Positions 19,182 through 28,061 of a DNA stretch of 42,687 nucleotides are shown piece after piece. Position 1 is the first letter of the stretch. Every line of letters begins with the position of its first letter. Location of the stretch: positions 1 through 42,687 of the forward strand of contig JAMLJD010000035.1 of the NCBI GenBank assembly GCA_023953775.1, given 5' to 3'. This DNA comes from Rhizobiaceae bacterium. GTDB lineage: Bacteria > Pseudomonadota > Alphaproteobacteria > Rhizobiales > Rhizobiaceae. Both the position numbers and the translations under genes were made by a program. The notes below the pieces were generated by a model, which did not search any database, was not told the origin of the DNA, and was given only the letters and a program-made list of their open reading frames with translations.

Positions 19182-20467
19182 TCGTATCTCAATGCCTCGA
19201 CGGGATCGAGGCGCGCCGCGCGCCAGGCAGGCAGCAGGGTGGCGACGAACGACAGCACGAGCGCCATGATGACGACCGCCGTCGTCTCTGACATGTCCAT
19301 CTTGGCCGGCAGCCGGCTCAGGAAATAGAGCTCGGGGTTGAACAGCGTCGTCCCGGACAGCCACGAGAAGAACTGCCGGATCGATTCGACGTTGAGGCAG
19401 ATGACGACGCCGAGAACGACGCCGGCCAGCGTTCCCGTCACCCCGATCGCGGCACCGGTCATCATGAAGATGCGCATGATCGCGCCGCGATTGGCGCCCA
19501 TCGTACGCAGGATCGCGATGTCGTGGCCCTTTTCCTTCACCAGCATGATCAGCCCGGAGATGATGTTCAGCGCCGCCACCAGCACGATCAGGGTCAGGAT
19601 CATGAACATCACGTTGCGCTCGACCTGCAGCGCGGAAAAGAACGTGCTGTTCCGCTGCCGCCAGTCGCTCATATAGACCTGACGCAATGCCGCTTCCTCG
19701 ATCGGTCCGCGCAGCGCGTCGACGTCGTCGGGGTTGTCGACGAAGATCTCGATCGTCTGTGCGCGATCTTCCGAATTGAAATAGAGCTGCGCTTCGGTGA
19801 GAGGCATGAAGATGATCGAGGCGTCATATTCAGACATGCCGACCTCGAATATCGCGGTCACCGGATAGGATTTGCGCCGCGGCGTGGTTCCGAATGGCGT
19901 GACGTCGCCGTCGGGCGAGATCAGCGTTATCGGGTCGCCGAGAGCCAGCCCCAGATTCTCGGCCATGCGGGTGCCGACGGCGACCCCTTCGCCGGTCGTG
20001 AAGCCGATCAGCGATCCCTGCCTGATATTGTCGGCGACCAGCGAAACCTTCGCCAGGTCTTCCGGCCGCATGCCGCGAACGAGCGCGCCGGTGCCGGCCC
20101 CGACCGTGCCTGACGCCAGCACCTGTCCCTCGACCAGCGGGATCGCGTATTTGACGCCGTCGACCGCGTTGATTCGAGCCGCCACGTCCGCATAGTCGTC
20201 CAGCGGACGGTCGATCGGCTGCAGGATCAGATGGCCGTTGATGCCGAGGATCCGGGTCAGAAGCTCGGCGCGGAAGCCGTTCATCACCGCCATCACGACG
20301 ATCAGCGTGGCGACGCCAAGCATGATGCCGGCGAATGAGATCGACGCAATAACCGAGATCACGGCTTCCTTGCGGCGCGCGCGCAGGTAGCGCCAGGCCA
20401 CCATGCGCTCGAAGCCGGAAAACGGCCCCGCGCCTTCCCGCGATACGGTCGCCGCTTCGGCGCTCAT
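19178..20467 (-). CDS. lolC: Lipoprotein-releasing ABC transporter permease, LolC/LolE type
   Basis: Inner-membrane permease of the Lol system, 429 residues. It has the family layout: one N-terminal helix (about 38-60, [20 protein letters not shown]), a large periplasmic domain, and three C-terminal helices beginning near residue 285 ([20 protein letters not shown]). The coupling stretch [16 protein letters not shown], which contacts LolD, is present. Many alphaproteobacteria have one LolC/E-like permease that probably forms a homodimer, so the choice between the lolC and lolE names is arbitrary. Starts are overlapped with proS upstream (ATGA) and lolD downstream (ATGA). Confidence 0.94.
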
Positions 20468-21786
20468 GAGGTGAACCTCGCAGCGACCTGGTCCGGTGTC
20501 AGCGTTTCGCGTTCGCCGGTCGCGCGGTGCTTGATCTCGACTTCGCCGGCTGCGACGCCGCGCGGTCCGACGATGATCTGCCATGGCAGGCCAATAAGAT
20601 CGGCGGTCGCGAACTTCGCCCCCGCGCGCTGGTCCGTATCGTCGTAGAGCACGTCCTTGCCGGCCGCCGACAGCGCCGCATAGAGCGTCTCGCAAACGCC
20701 GTCGCAGCCCTCGTCTCCGGGCTTCATGTTGATCAGCGCGACGTCGAATGGCGCGATGCTCTCCGGCCAGATGATGCCGGCATCGTCGTGGCTTGCCTCG
20801 ATGATCGCGGCGATCAGCCGCGAGGGCCCGATTCCGTACGAGCCCATCGACACGGCGTGCTCCTTGCCGTCGGGACCGGTGACGGTGGCGCCCATAGGCT
20901 TCGAGTACTTGTCTCCGAAGTGGAAGATGTGGCCGACCTCAATGCCGCGCGCGGCCATCCGGTCGCCCTCGGCGATGTCGCTCCAGACGGTCTCGTCGTG
21001 CATCTCGTCGGTCGCCGCATAGGGCGTCGTCCAGTCGGTGACGATCCGGGCGATCGCGGCGTCATCGCGGAAATCCGTGTCTTCTTCCGGCACCGGCAGT
21101 TCGAGGAAATCGCGGTGGCAGAAAACCGCGCTTTCGCCGGTGTCAGCCAGGATGATGAACTCGTGGCTGAGATCGCCGCCGATCGGCCCGGTGTCGGCGC
21201 GCATCGGAATGGCCTTCAGCCCCAGCCGCGTGAAGGTGCGCAGATAGGCGACGAACATGCGGTTATAGGCTGCCTTCGCGCCCTCGTAGTCGAGGTCGAA
21301 GGAGTAGGCGTCCTTCATCAGGAATTCGCGGCTGCGCATCACGCCGAAGCGGGGGCGCACCTCGTCGCGGAACTTCCACTGGATATGGTAGAGGTTCAGC
21401 GGCAGGTCCTTGTACGACTTCACATAGGCGCGGAAGATGTCCGTCACCATCTCCTCGTTGGTCGGGCCATAGAGCATGTCGCGCTCATGCCGGTCCTGGA
21501 TGCGCAGCATTTCCTTGCCGTAATCGTCGTAGCGGCCGCTCTCGCGCCACAGCTCGGCCGACTGGATCGTCGGCATAAGGATCTCGATCGCACCCGACCG
21601 GTTCTGCTCGTCGCGGACGATGTCGCAGACCTTCTCCAGCACGCGCATGCCGAGCGGCAGCCACGAGAAGCTGCCGGCCGCCTGCTGGCGGATCATGCCG
21701 GCGCGCAGCATCAGCCGGTGCGAGACGATCTCGGCCTCGCGCGGGGTTTCTTTCAGAATAGGCAGGAAATAACGCGACAGTCGCAT
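20464..21786 (-). CDS. proS: Prolyl-tRNA synthetase (short alphaproteobacterial type)
   Basis: Class II aminoacyl-tRNA synthetase charging tRNA-Pro. It starts [15 protein letters not shown] at 21786 and has 440 residues. This is shorter than the ~570-residue enterobacterial enzyme because the editing insertion domain is absent, as usual in alphaproteobacteria. Motif 1 ([20 protein letters not shown]), the motif 2 region ([30 protein letters not shown]) and motif 3 ([15 protein letters not shown]) are visible, followed by an anticodon-binding domain ending near ALTPDQV-like sequence. It is the first gene of the proS-lolC-lolD unit. Confidence 0.97.
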   Translation of the reverse strand: MRLSRYFLPILKETPREAEIVSHRLMLRAGMIRQQAAGSFSWLPLGMRVLEKVCDIVRDEQNRSGAIEILMPTIQSAELWRESGRYDDYGKEMLRIQDRHERDMLYGPTNEEMVTDIFRAYVKSYKDLPLNLYHIQWKFRDEVRPRFGVMRSREFLMKDAYSFDLDYEGAKAAYNRMFVAYLRTFTRLGLKAIPMRADTGPIGGDLSHEFIILADTGESAVFCHRDFLELPVPEEDTDFRDDAAIARIVTDWTTPYAATDEMHDETVWSDIAEGDRMAARGIEVGHIFHFGDKYSKPMGATVTGPDGKEHAVSMGSYGIGPSRLIAAIIEASHDDAGIIWPESIAPFDVALINMKPGDEGCDGVCETLYAALSAAGKDVLYDDTDQRAGAKFATADLIGLPWQIIVGPRGVAAGEVEIKHRATGERETLTPDQVAARFTS

Positions 21787-21997
21787 GAAATTACCGTGAG
21801 GGAAGGAGGCCGGCGGACCGAGAATCGAGCAATTCGGCACAGTCAATCTGCCCGCGCTTCATAGCCATTTCGTGGCTGGAAGGAAACCCGCATCCACCCA
21901 TGTGCGCGCGTGCGCGAGGCTGACTCTTTGCTGGGCAGAGAGTGGCGGAGAATTGTGCAATGCAGCACAAGTTGGCCTGTTTCGCGGCAATATTTTT

Positions 21998-22026
21998 CGT
22001 GACATTGCAAAGCACGTTGCGCTAAT
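21998..22026 (+). promoter_or_regulatory. Promoter of the alpha-r9-like small RNA
   Basis: A -35 element CGTGAC (21998-22003) and a -10 element GCTAAT (22021-22026) stand 17 bases apart on the + strand. Transcription would begin near 22033. It faces away from proS, which is divergent, and drives only the short transcript ending at the strong terminator at 22182. Confidence 0.55.
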
Positions 22027-22032
22027 GTGACG

Positions 22033-22182
22033 TAATAATCGAGGGCGGGTCACGAAATCCGCCCTTTTACGCGGTCAAAGTCTTGGGAGGATGCGATCCT
22101 GGCGCGTTAAACCGCAGCCGCCGGAATATGGAAACGGATCGGACGCGTTTAATTGCAAGGCTTCGTGCCTTGCTTTTTTTTT
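22033..22182 (+). ncRNA. Trans-acting small RNA, alpha-r9 family candidate
   Basis: The ~500-bp gap between proS and ggt holds an independent transcription unit: promoter, about 150 bp of hairpin-rich sequence without a credible open frame, and a classic terminator. Structures visible include GGGCGG...CCGCCC early in the transcript and GGAT GC GATCC in the middle. The alpha-r9 sRNAs of Rhizobiales are 144-158 nt long and, as I recall, the Sinorhizobium copy lies beside proS. Length, position and architecture agree. I have not aligned the sequence with a covariance model, so the family name is an inference. The 5' end is estimated from the promoter. Confidence 0.66.
22155..22182 (+). terminator. 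Rho-independent terminator of the small RNA
   Basis: Perfect 7-bp stem GCAAGGC (22155-22161) and GCCTTGC (22167-22173) with loop TTCGT, followed directly by nine T residues (22174-22182). This is the clearest intrinsic terminator in the window. It points along the + strand although the annotated proteins on both sides are on the - strand, which is good evidence for a separate + strand transcript. Confidence 0.9.
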
Positions 22183-22251
22183 GTGCAGAACTGCGGCCTG
22201 CCAAGTCGACATCCATCATCGCGGCGGCCTGTCATATCGGTCAGGACGGGC

Positions 22252-22274
22252 GGCGGCGCTGTCGCAGCACCGCC
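22252..22274 (-). terminator. Hairpin downstream of ggt
   Basis: On the - strand, 11 bases past the ggt stop, GGCGGTGCTG pairs with CAGCGCCGCC (one G-U pair) around a CGA loop. The stem is long and stable, but no T-run follows on the - strand, so termination would be weak or factor-assisted. It also separates the ggt transcript from the convergent small RNA. Confidence 0.35.
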
Positions 22275-22284
22275 TTTCGCGCAT

Positions 22285-24030
22285 CTAGTCGCCGACGGCG
22301 ATGCCTTCCCGGCGCGGGTCGGCGCCGCCTTCCAGCCCGTCCGCGGTAAAGGCCACGCCGTGGAGACCCGAATTCAGTTCGGTGACCCGCGTGTCGTACC
22401 CCAGTGCGGCGAGATCGTCCGCGAACGCTTCGGCGTTCGTGCCTGCTTCCAGATCGTAGCGGCCGAACCGGTTGGTCAGATGCGGCAGCGAGATTGCCTG
22501 CTGGATGTCCATCCTCCAGTCGACGAGTGCGATGATCGCGTTGGCGACGTAGGGAATGATGTTGCTGCCGCCTGGCGAGCCGAGTGCGAAGGCGGGCGTG
22601 CCGTCTTCGAGGATGATCGTCGGCGACATGGAGGAACGCGGCCGTTTGCCGGCCTCCACCCGGTTCGCGACCGCCTCGCCATCCTGCTCGGGTGAGAACG
22701 AGAAATCGGTGAGCTGGTTGTTGAGGAGAAAGCCGCGAACCATGAGCCGCGATCCGAACGCGTTCTCGACCGAGCTCGTCATCGACGCGATGTTTCCATC
22801 CTTGTCGACGATCACGAAATGCGATGTCGACGGCACTTCGAGACTGCTGCCGTCGATCCGTAGTTCCGCCTTGTCCCACGGCGGCTCGCCGGCTTGAACC
22901 TCGTCGGCGGGCAGCGCTGTCGGGCGGCGGATGAGGGCGGCCCGGCTTTCGAGATAGGCCGTGTCGAGCAGCCCCTTGGGCATGGAGACGAAGTCGCTGT
23001 CAGCCATGTAGCGGCCGCGGTCGGCGAAGGCGAGGCGGGTCGCGTCGCCGATGATGCGCCAGCTCTCCGGGTCTTCGGGTCCGAGTGCGCCGAGATCGAA
23101 ATGCGAGACCATGCCGAGAATCTGTCCGACGGTCAGCGCGCCGGAGGATGGCGGACCCATGCCGCAGACGTCGTAGCCGCGATAGGGCGCGCAGACGGCC
23201 TCGCGTTCGATCGCTTCGTAGCCGGCGAGATCGTCCGCCTCGAGCAGTCCCGGGTTTGTCGGATGGCTGCGTACGGCTGCGACAATGTCGGCGGCGATGT
23301 CGCCTGTGTAGAAGGCTGCCGCGCCGTCACGGGCGATCGCCTCCAGCGTGTCGGCATAATCGGGATTGCGCCGCAGCGTCCCCGCCGCCATCGGCTCGCC
23401 CTCCGCGTCGTAGAAGTAAGCCCGCGCGACGGTCTGCCCGTCGAGCCGTCCCTTGTCTTCGGCGATCAGTGCAGCGAGACGGGGCGATACCGCGAATCCG
23501 TCGCGGGCCATCGTGACGGCCGGAGCGAGCAGGCTCGCCCAATCGAGCACCCCATGCCTGTCGTGAATGGTCTGCAAAAGGGCAGGGACCCCCGGCACGC
23601 CGACCGAACGCCCGCCCACGACCGCCTCGAAGAAGCCGAGCGGTTTGCCGCTCGCGTCGAGGAACAGTTCAGGCCGTGCCGCCGCCGGCGCGGTTTCGCG
23701 CCCATCGATCGTCGTCAGGCTGCCGCTCGCCGCATCGTAATAGACGAGGAAGGCACCGCCGCCGATGCCGGAGGATTGCGGCTCGACCAGCCCGAGCACG
23801 GTCTGGACCGTGACCAGCGCGTCGGCCGCGCTGCCGCCCGCGCGCAGGATTTCAAGGCCTGCCTGGGCCGCCAGCGGGTTGGCCGCGGTTACCATCTGCC
23901 GTTCGGCGAAGACGGCCTCCTTCGCGGCGACTTCCGTCGCCTTTTCGGGTGCCACCTCGTCGGTGGCCTGCTGCGCGATTGCTGGCCACGCGACAACGGC
24001 GAACAGGAAAGCGGCAGCGATGCGGCGCAT
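22285..24030 (-). CDS. ggt: Gamma-glutamyltransferase (periplasmic)
   Basis: An N-terminal-nucleophile hydrolase that cleaves gamma-glutamyl bonds, for example of glutathione, or transfers the glutamyl group. It is 581 residues long with a clear signal peptide (MRRIAAAFLFAVVAWPAIA, cleavage after about residue 19), so it is exported. The precursor should self-cleave before Thr402, the nucleophile in VPSTSHFVIVDKDGN. Substrate-binding glycines appear in the late block FALGSPGGSNIIPYV, and an oxyanion/glutamate-binding block reads RPRSSMSPTII. The N-terminal block LRAGGSAADALV is also typical. It lies about 14 bp after lipB on the same strand. Confidence 0.95.
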   Translation of the reverse strand: MRRIAAAFLFAVVAWPAIAQQATDEVAPEKATEVAAKEAVFAERQMVTAANPLAAQAGLEILRAGGSAADALVTVQTVLGLVEPQSSGIGGGAFLVYYDAASGSLTTIDGRETAPAAARPELFLDASGKPLGFFEAVVGGRSVGVPGVPALLQTIHDRHGVLDWASLLAPAVTMARDGFAVSPRLAALIAEDKGRLDGQTVARAYFYDAEGEPMAAGTLRRNPDYADTLEAIARDGAAAFYTGDIAADIVAAVRSHPTNPGLLEADDLAGYEAIEREAVCAPYRGYDVCGMGPPSSGALTVGQILGMVSHFDLGALGPEDPESWRIIGDATRLAFADRGRYMADSDFVSMPKGLLDTAYLESRAALIRRPTALPADEVQAGEPPWDKAELRIDGSSLEVPSTSHFVIVDKDGNIASMTSSVENAFGSRLMVRGFLLNNQLTDFSFSPEQDGEAVANRVEAGKRPRSSMSPTIILEDGTPAFALGSPGGSNIIPYVANAIIALVDWRMDIQQAISLPHLTNRFGRYDLEAGTNAEAFADDLAALGYDTRVTELNSGLHGVAFTADGLEGGADPRREGIAVGD

Positions 24031-24043
24031 GGGTTACCCTCCT

Positions 24044-24778
24044 TCAGATGGTTTTCGCCGTGGCGGCCGGTCCGAACACATCCTCGAACGATGCGCGAAG
24101 GGCATCGTCGAATTCGGCCAGCGAGACGTTCCGTCCAAGATCGGCCAGGCTGGTGACGCCGTAGCCCGAAATGCCGCACGGCACGATGCCGGCAAAATGC
24201 GACAGGTCTGGTGCGACGTTGACGGCAATGCCGTGGAAGCTGACCCAGCGCCTCAGCCGGATGCCGATCGCGGCGATCTTGTCCTCGGCCGGAACGCCGG
24301 GGGCGAGCATCGGCTTGTCATGCCGCGCGACCCAGACGCCGACGCGGTCATCGCGCCGCTCGCCGAGGACGTCGAAGCGCGCCAGCGCGCCGATGATCCA
24401 GTCTTCCAGGGCGACCACGAAGGCGCGAACGTCCTCGCGCCGCCGCTTGAGGTCGAGCATGATGTAGGCGACCCGCTGTCCCGGGCCATGATAGGTGTAT
24501 TCGCCGCCGCGCCCGGCCGCGTGGACGGGAAAGCGGGACCCGTCGAGAAGGTCTTCCCGCTTCGCGCTGGTGCCTGCCGTGTAGAGCGGCGGATGCTCGA
24601 CCAGCCAGACCATCTCCGGCGCGCTGCCCTCGCGGATCGCCGCGGCGCGCTGTTCCATGAATTCGAGTGCCCGCGCGTAGTCCGTCAGGCCGGGCTCGAC
24701 GCGCCACTCCACCGGCGCGGCGTCCGGGCCGGCATGGAAGGAGAGGGTCGGATGCGGCTCCCGCACTGGCTTGTCCAT
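24044..24778 (-). CDS. lipB: Octanoyl-[ACP]:protein octanoyltransferase
   Basis: Transfers octanoate from acyl carrier protein to lipoyl domains, the first step of lipoate synthesis; LipA then inserts sulfur. The thioester-forming cysteine lies in [15 protein letters not shown] near residue 200 and the partner lysine in [18 protein letters not shown]. The block [22 protein letters not shown] is characteristic. I use the ATG at 24778 (MDKPVREP), giving 244 residues; the open frame extends three codons further to a TTG. The gene is at the head of a short - strand unit with ggt. Confidence 0.95.
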   Translation of the reverse strand: MDKPVREPHPTLSFHAGPDAAPVEWRVEPGLTDYARALEFMEQRAAAIREGSAPEMVWLVEHPPLYTAGTSAKREDLLDGSRFPVHAAGRGGEYTYHGPGQRVAYIMLDLKRRREDVRAFVVALEDWIIGALARFDVLGERRDDRVGVWVARHDKPMLAPGVPAEDKIAAIGIRLRRWVSFHGIAVNVAPDLSHFAGIVPCGISGYGVTSLADLGRNVSLAEFDDALRASFEDVFGPAATAKTI

Positions 24779-24895
24779 GGTCCGCAAGATATGGACCCTC
24801 GCAGGTCCGGCGTCCAGTTCCGCGCGCTTTTGCGAAGCGCTTTCGGGCCGTTACCGATTGGGCGGGAAGTGCCGACAAAATAGCGCCCGGGCACA

Positions 24896-24924
24896 CTTGT
24901 ATGCAGGGGGGCTATTTGCTAAAT
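24896..24924 (+). promoter_or_regulatory. Promoter of tRNA-Leu
   Basis: CTTGTA (24896-24901), a 17-base spacer and CTAAAT (24919-24924) match the rhizobial CTTGAC-N17-CTATAT pattern at most positions. Transcription would start near 24931, about 28 bases before the mature tRNA. The leader contains a perfect inverted repeat GCCGGAC-GC-GTCCGGC (24932-24947), which could act in 5' processing. Confidence 0.5.
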
Positions 24925-24958
24925 GCGCCGGGCCGGACGCGTCCGGCTTCTACCACGT

Positions 24959-25043
24959 GCGGTCGTGGCGGAATTGGTAGACGCGCAGCGTTGAGGTCGC
25001 TGTGGGGCAACCCGTGGAAGTTCGAGTCTTCTCGACCGCACCA
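24959..25043 (+). tRNA. tRNA-Leu, anticodon GAG
   Basis: The acceptor stem GCGGTCG (24959-24965) pairs with CGACCGC (25033-25039), followed by discriminator A and an encoded CCA (25041-25043). The D-arm contains AATTGGTAGACGC as usual for leucine tRNAs. The anticodon stem CAGCG/CGCTG encloses the loop TTGAGGT with anticodon GAG, which reads CUC and CUU. A long variable arm (TGGGGCAACCCGTG) marks it as class II. The T-arm contains GTTCGAGTC. The total is 85 bases including CCA. Confidence 0.97.
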
Positions 25044-25146
25044 TCACTCCTTCCCGCCATCTCTCCGTCCTTGCCGTGCAATCGTCCGGCCGGCTTGTCG
25101 TGACTGTGCACTGCCGCGATCGCGCTGCGGCAAGAGGCCAATTGCG

Positions 25147-25175
25147 CTTTGTGTTTGCCGACACTCCACGCTAGA
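25147..25175 (+). promoter_or_regulatory. Possible promoter of mgtE
   Basis: CTTTGT (25147-25152), a 17-base spacer and GCTAGA (25170-25175) lie 40 bases before the mgtE start. The match is only moderate. The 171-bp region between the tRNA and mgtE shows no terminator with a T-run and no riboswitch that I recognise, so read-through from the tRNA is also possible. Confidence 0.35.
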
Positions 25176-25214
25176 GGTTGCGTCAGGAGCAACGGCGTGT
25201 CGGTGGAGAAGTGA

Positions 25215-26636
25215 TTGAGCGACGAAGAGGAGCTGAACGACGCAGCCACGCCTGAGGCGGAGGTCGAGGACGACGGCATCTATGATGCCGACGGCGTCGT
25301 CAGCGCGCGCTTTCTCGCCCATATCGGCGCGGCGATAGCCGACCGCGACACGCTCACGCTCTCCCGCGATATCGGTGACCTCCACCAGTCCGAGCTCGGC
25401 GACCTGCTCGAAGCCCTGCAGCCGGAGCAGCGGCGTGCGCTTGTGCGCCTCATGGGCGACGATTTCGACTTTACCGCCCTGACGGAGGTCGATGAGGCGA
25501 TCCGTCTCGACATCGTCGAGAACATGCCCAATGCGCAGATCGCGAAGGCAGTCCAGGAACTCGATTCCGACGACGCGGTCTACATTCTCGAGGACCTCGA
25601 CGAGGAAGACCAGAACGAGATTCTGGCGCAGCTTCCCTTTACCGAGCGGATCAGGCTGCGGCGCTCTCTCGACTATCCCGAGGAGACGGCCGGCCGGCGC
25701 ATGCAGACGGAGTTCGTCGCGGTACCGCCGTTCTGGACCGTCGGTCAGACGATCGACTACATGCGCGAGGACAAGGATCTGCCTGAGTCCTTCAGCCAGA
25801 TCTTCGTCATCGATCCAACCTTCCGGCTTGTCGGCGCCATCGATCTCGACCGTATCCTGCGCACCCAGCGCACGACGCGGATCGAGGAGGTCATGCACGA
25901 GACCCGTCACGCGATCCCCGCGACGATGGACCAGGAAGAGGCGGCCCAGGTCTTCGAGCAATACGACCTTCTCTCGGCCGCCGTCGTCGACGAGAATGAG
26001 CGTCTCGTCGGCGTGCTCACCATCGACGATGTGGTCGACGTCATCCAGCAGGAGGCCGAGGAGGATCTGCTGCGCATGGGCGGCGTCGGCGACGAAGAGC
26101 TTTCCGACACAGTCACGTCCGCCACCCGTTCACGCGCACCGTGGCTCCTGATCAACCTCGGCACCGCAATTCTCGCATCGCTGGTAATCGGCCTGTTCGA
26201 TGCGACGATCGAGCAGATGGTGGCGCTCGCCATCCTGATGCCGATCGTTGCGTCGATGGGCGGAAATGCCGCCACCCAGACCATGACTGTGACTGTGCGC
26301 GCGCTCGCGACCAAGAACCTCGACATCTACAATGCCGGCCGGATCGTCCGGCGCGAGGCTTTCGTCGGAATGCTCAACGGCGCCATCTTCGCGGCGATCA
26401 TGGGTCTGGTTGCCGCCGGCTGGTTCGGCGATACGAGCATTGGCGTGATCATCGGCGCGTCGATGATCATCAACATGCTTGCGGCCGCGCTGGCGGGAAT
26501 TCTCATTCCGCTCCTGCTGGACCGCTTCGGGATCGATCCCGCCGTCGCATCGTCGGTCTTTGTGACGACGGTCACCGATGTCGTCGGCTTCTTCTCGTTC
26601 CTCGGCCTGGCGACATGGTGGCTGGGCCTTCTGTGA
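25215..26636 (+). CDS. mgtE: Magnesium transporter MgtE (TTG start)
   Basis: A Mg2+ channel of 473 residues. The N-terminal domain has repeated acidic helices (residues about 30-140), then a pair of CBS domains (about 145-270) and five membrane helices (about 310-473). The family signature MPIVASMGGNAATQTMTVTVRAL is in the second helix region, and a plug helix links the CBS and membrane parts. Start choice: an in-frame TGA lies directly before the TTG at 25215, a GGAG sits six bases upstream of it, and no ATG occurs in the next 70 codons that would keep the N-domain whole. Cytoplasmic Mg2+ binding to the N and CBS domains closes the pore in studied homologues. Confidence 0.95.
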   Translation: MSDEEELNDAATPEAEVEDDGIYDADGVVSARFLAHIGAAIADRDTLTLSRDIGDLHQSELGDLLEALQPEQRRALVRLMGDDFDFTALTEVDEAIRLDIVENMPNAQIAKAVQELDSDDAVYILEDLDEEDQNEILAQLPFTERIRLRRSLDYPEETAGRRMQTEFVAVPPFWTVGQTIDYMREDKDLPESFSQIFVIDPTFRLVGAIDLDRILRTQRTTRIEEVMHETRHAIPATMDQEEAAQVFEQYDLLSAAVVDENERLVGVLTIDDVVDVIQQEAEEDLLRMGGVGDEELSDTVTSATRSRAPWLLINLGTAILASLVIGLFDATIEQMVALAILMPIVASMGGNAATQTMTVTVRALATKNLDIYNAGRIVRREAFVGMLNGAIFAAIMGLVAAGWFGDTSIGVIIGASMIINMLAAALAGILIPLLLDRFGIDPAVASSVFVTTVTDVVGFFSFLGLATWWLGLL

Positions 26637-26649
26637 CCTGTCGGCCGGA

Positions 26650-27900
26650 TCAGGCGGCTGCCGGCCGCGGGCCGCGCGTGCGATAGAGCACCACCAGCAT
26701 GACCGAGATGTTGAGCAGGTTCCAGCCGATCCCGTTCAGGAACGCGGCATCGTAGGATCCCGTGAGGTCGTAGATCCAGCCCGACAGCCAGCCGCCGAAG
26801 GCCATGCCCGCAATGGTCGCGGTAATGACGATGCCGACGCGCTGGCCGGCTTCTCTGGCCGGCAGGTATTCGCGCACGATGATCGCGTAACTCGGGACGA
26901 TGCCGCCCTGGGCGAGGCCGAAGACCAGCGACACCACATAGAGAGAGGCCAGGCCGTCGAATGGCAGGTAGAGAAGCAGCGACAGGCCTTGCAGCACGGA
27001 CCCGATCAGCAACGTGCGGACACCGCCTATCCTGTCGGCGAGAAAGCCCGAGGCGAGCCGGCTGACGATGCCGCCCATCAGCATCAGCGACAGCATCTCG
27101 GCGCCACTGGCAAGCCCGAAACCGAGGTCGACGCAATAAGCGACGATATGAACCTGCGGCATCGACATGGCCACGCAGCAGCCGATCCCCGCCACGATCA
27201 GCAGGCCCTGTAGCGCGCGGGGCGAAAGGTCGGTACGCGAGCGAACCGCGGGTGCGACGGCGCCGGCGGATGCAATCACCACCTCTCGGTGGGGCGACGC
27301 CCGGCGCAGGAGCAGCGACAGCGGCACCATGGTGACGACGCAGAAGACGCCTATCCACAGATAGGTCGTGCGCCAGCCTTCAGCGGCCATCATCACCTGC
27401 ATGACGTTGGGCCATATCGCGCCGGCGAGATAGTTGCCGCTGGCAGCGGCCGCGACGGCGACGCCGCGACGCTTCTCGAACCAGTGCGAGACGTCGGCGA
27501 TCAGCGGGCCGAATGTGGCCGCTGTACCGGCACCGATCAGGAAGCCGTGCAGCACGGCGAACTGCCAGATGTCGCCGCACAGCGCGGCGAGAATGAAGCC
27601 TGCGCCGAGTGCGACCGCCGCGATTGCCATGGGAACGGCGATCCCCATGCGGTCGACCAGCCGGCCGATGAACATGTTGCCGGCGGCAAAGCCGCACATC
27701 AGGAATGTGTAGGGAAGGGAGGCATCTGCGCGATCGACCGCGAATTCGACCTGCACTGCCGGCAGCACAACCACGATCGACCACATGCCGACGCATCCGA
27801 TCGTCGCGAGCAGCATCGACACGCCAAGCCGTATCCAGGCGTAGCCGCTGTCGATCAGCACTTCGTTGTCGTCACCGCGTGTCTGTGCCGTTCCGGCCAT
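26650..27900 (-). CDS. MFS permease, oxalate/formate-antiporter or monocarboxylate-porter-like
   Basis: A 416-residue protein with 12 predicted membrane helices. The loop between helices 2 and 3 carries GRLVDRMGIAVPM, the MFS loop motif. The N-terminal pattern YAWIRLGVSMLLATIGCVGMWSIVVVLPAVQVEF resembles the OFA/monocarboxylate porter branch. The central loop is basic and about 30 residues long. The substrate cannot be read from sequence; a small carboxylate is a guess from family resemblance. The ATG at 27900 is preferred over a GTG two codons upstream. It is divergent from the LiuR-like regulator, about 160 bp away, and could be under its control. Confidence 0.82.
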   Translation of the reverse strand: MAGTAQTRGDDNEVLIDSGYAWIRLGVSMLLATIGCVGMWSIVVVLPAVQVEFAVDRADASLPYTFLMCGFAAGNMFIGRLVDRMGIAVPMAIAAVALGAGFILAALCGDIWQFAVLHGFLIGAGTAATFGPLIADVSHWFEKRRGVAVAAAASGNYLAGAIWPNVMQVMMAAEGWRTTYLWIGVFCVVTMVPLSLLLRRASPHREVVIASAGAVAPAVRSRTDLSPRALQGLLIVAGIGCCVAMSMPQVHIVAYCVDLGFGLASGAEMLSLMLMGGIVSRLASGFLADRIGGVRTLLIGSVLQGLSLLLYLPFDGLASLYVVSLVFGLAQGGIVPSYAIIVREYLPAREAGQRVGIVITATIAGMAFGGWLSGWIYDLTGSYDAAFLNGIGWNLLNISVMLVVLYRTRGPRPAAA

Positions 27901-27998
27901 GTCCACATCTCTCGCAATAGCGAGTCAGGCTTAGCGGCATGCTGGCCCAGCCCGTAGGGCCAGCGGGCGCGGAGTGATGGCCAGGGGCTCCTCGATAA

Positions 27999-28027
27999 TT
28001 GACTTTTACGTAAATGGCATGCCTAAT
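27999..28027 (+). promoter_or_regulatory. Promoter and MerR-type operator of the LiuR-like gene
   Basis: A -35 TTGACT (27999-28004) is followed by a perfect 10-bp palindrome TTTACGTAAA (28005-28014) and a -10 CCTAAT (28022-28027) at 17 bases, or TAATTC at 19 bases. MerR-family regulators bind palindromes in exactly this spacer. The TTTACGTAAA core resembles sites I recall for LiuR. It probably mediates autoregulation. Confidence 0.6.
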
Positions 28028-28061
28028 TCCAAGCTACGGAATCGGCAGGGAAAACAGATCG

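Noticed and set aside
22091..22288. Small + strand open frame within the small-RNA region
   Set aside because: GGGAGG touches the ATG with no spacing, the frame runs through the terminator stem and T-run and into the ggt 3' end, and the product has no plausible features.
24932..24947. Palindrome before tRNA-Leu as a terminator or attachment site
   Set aside because: No T-run, no direct repeat of the tRNA 3' end downstream and no integrase gene nearby, so neither terminator nor att site is supported.
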